Source: Platanthera guangdongensis (taxonomy: Eukaryota; Streptophyta; Magnoliopsida; Asparagales; Orchidaceae). Taken from it: a stretch of 64,000 bases of DNA. The stretch covers positions 243,459,447 through 243,523,446 of the forward strand of contig CM077158.1 in the NCBI GenBank assembly GCA_039583875.1, read 5' to 3'. The position numbers and the translations under genes are program-made. Shown here in pieces: positions 63,641 to 64,000 of the stretch. The notes under the pieces are model-generated. The model was not told the origin of the DNA and made no database searches. It saw only the letters and a program-made list of their open reading frames with translations. Numbering within the stretch: the stretch's first letter is position 1; every line of letters starts with the position of its first letter.

Positions 63641-64000
63641 TAATTATATTTTATTTTATTAGGGATACTTTATTTCATAAGCTCTAAACCTAATTTATTA
63701 AAAATAAACAATATAATTATTAACTTTTACTGTTTTATGTTGATTATAATATATTAATTAAGTCTTAGCAGCACACATTTTTAACATTAATTTTTTTCAT
63801 TTATTTTTAACATTAACATTTTTCATTATATGATAGCTTCATGATTTAGTGACACTTTCGTTCTATAGTAGAATTAAAGGGAGAAATGAACCTTCATAAG
63901 TGCTAGTCTTGGCCTGACATTAATACCTTCATAAGTGCTAGTATTGTTCTTGTCAGTTCTCAGTAGCAAATTTCTTTTCTTTTAAGTATTGAACCACTCA
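63641..64000. other. AT-rich sequence at the window edge
   Basis: No gene. A short direct repeat ACCTTCATAAGTGCTAGT (about 63891 and 63927). Confidence 0.5.

Overview
This window is nuclear DNA from a flowering plant, probably a eudicot. Evidence: plant-specific gene families (STELLO-type glycosyltransferase, MGC-leader CDK-like kinase, DYW-class PPR protein), GT-AG introns, and dense LTR retrotransposons with plant tRNA-iMet primer sites. I cannot name the species. Three host genes are recognised: the last two exons of a STELLO-like gene (19968-20671, +), a complete seven-exon CDK-like kinase gene (25826-48799, +, 567 codons), and an intronless DYW-type PPR gene of the MEF8-like group (58826-56671, -) carrying two one-base frameshifts. 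Almost everything else is mobile or repetitive DNA.

Layout. 1-8879: a non-autonomous Ty3/Gypsy-type element. Its LTR (complete copy 4291-8879, 4.6 kb) is about twice as long as its 2.26 kb gag-protease interior and is built from three tandem arrays (75, 79 and 51 bp units). 9061-17886: a minus-strand Ty1/Copia element with a roughly 3 kb internal duplication. 18-25 kb: an RTE-type LINE fragment, the STELLO 3' end, several foldback elements and a 281-bp array. 25.8-48.8 kb: the kinase gene. Introns 3, 4 and 5 are 6-7 kb each because they hold a 385-bp array, Copia fragments, a compact 1.7 kb LTR element with perfect target duplication, a 4.6 kb Copia element with perfect target duplication, and solo Gypsy LTRs. 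49-53 kb: a mini-Helitron and palindromic MITEs. 53.3-55.1 kb: a Copia gag-integrase relic. 56.7-58.8 kb: the PPR gene. 59-64 kb: a foldback element, a second mini-Helitron, a truncated Copia LTR with a nested MITE, a Gypsy gag relic and a CCGAACC-rich element.

How it fits together. The three host genes are not functionally linked: Golgi cellulose-synthase assembly, protein phosphorylation, and organelle RNA editing. The kinase reading frame is intact across about 23 kb of repeat-laden introns, so it is probably functional. The most distinctive signals are (i) a three-copy foldback family predicted to form an outer stem with two hairpins, all copies close to genes; (ii) the array-built Gypsy LTR, with the same architecture (GC-rich minisatellite, TATAAATAG, terminal TTCAACA) in two diverged relics in kinase intron 5; and (iii) near-perfect palindromic 130-bp MITEs.
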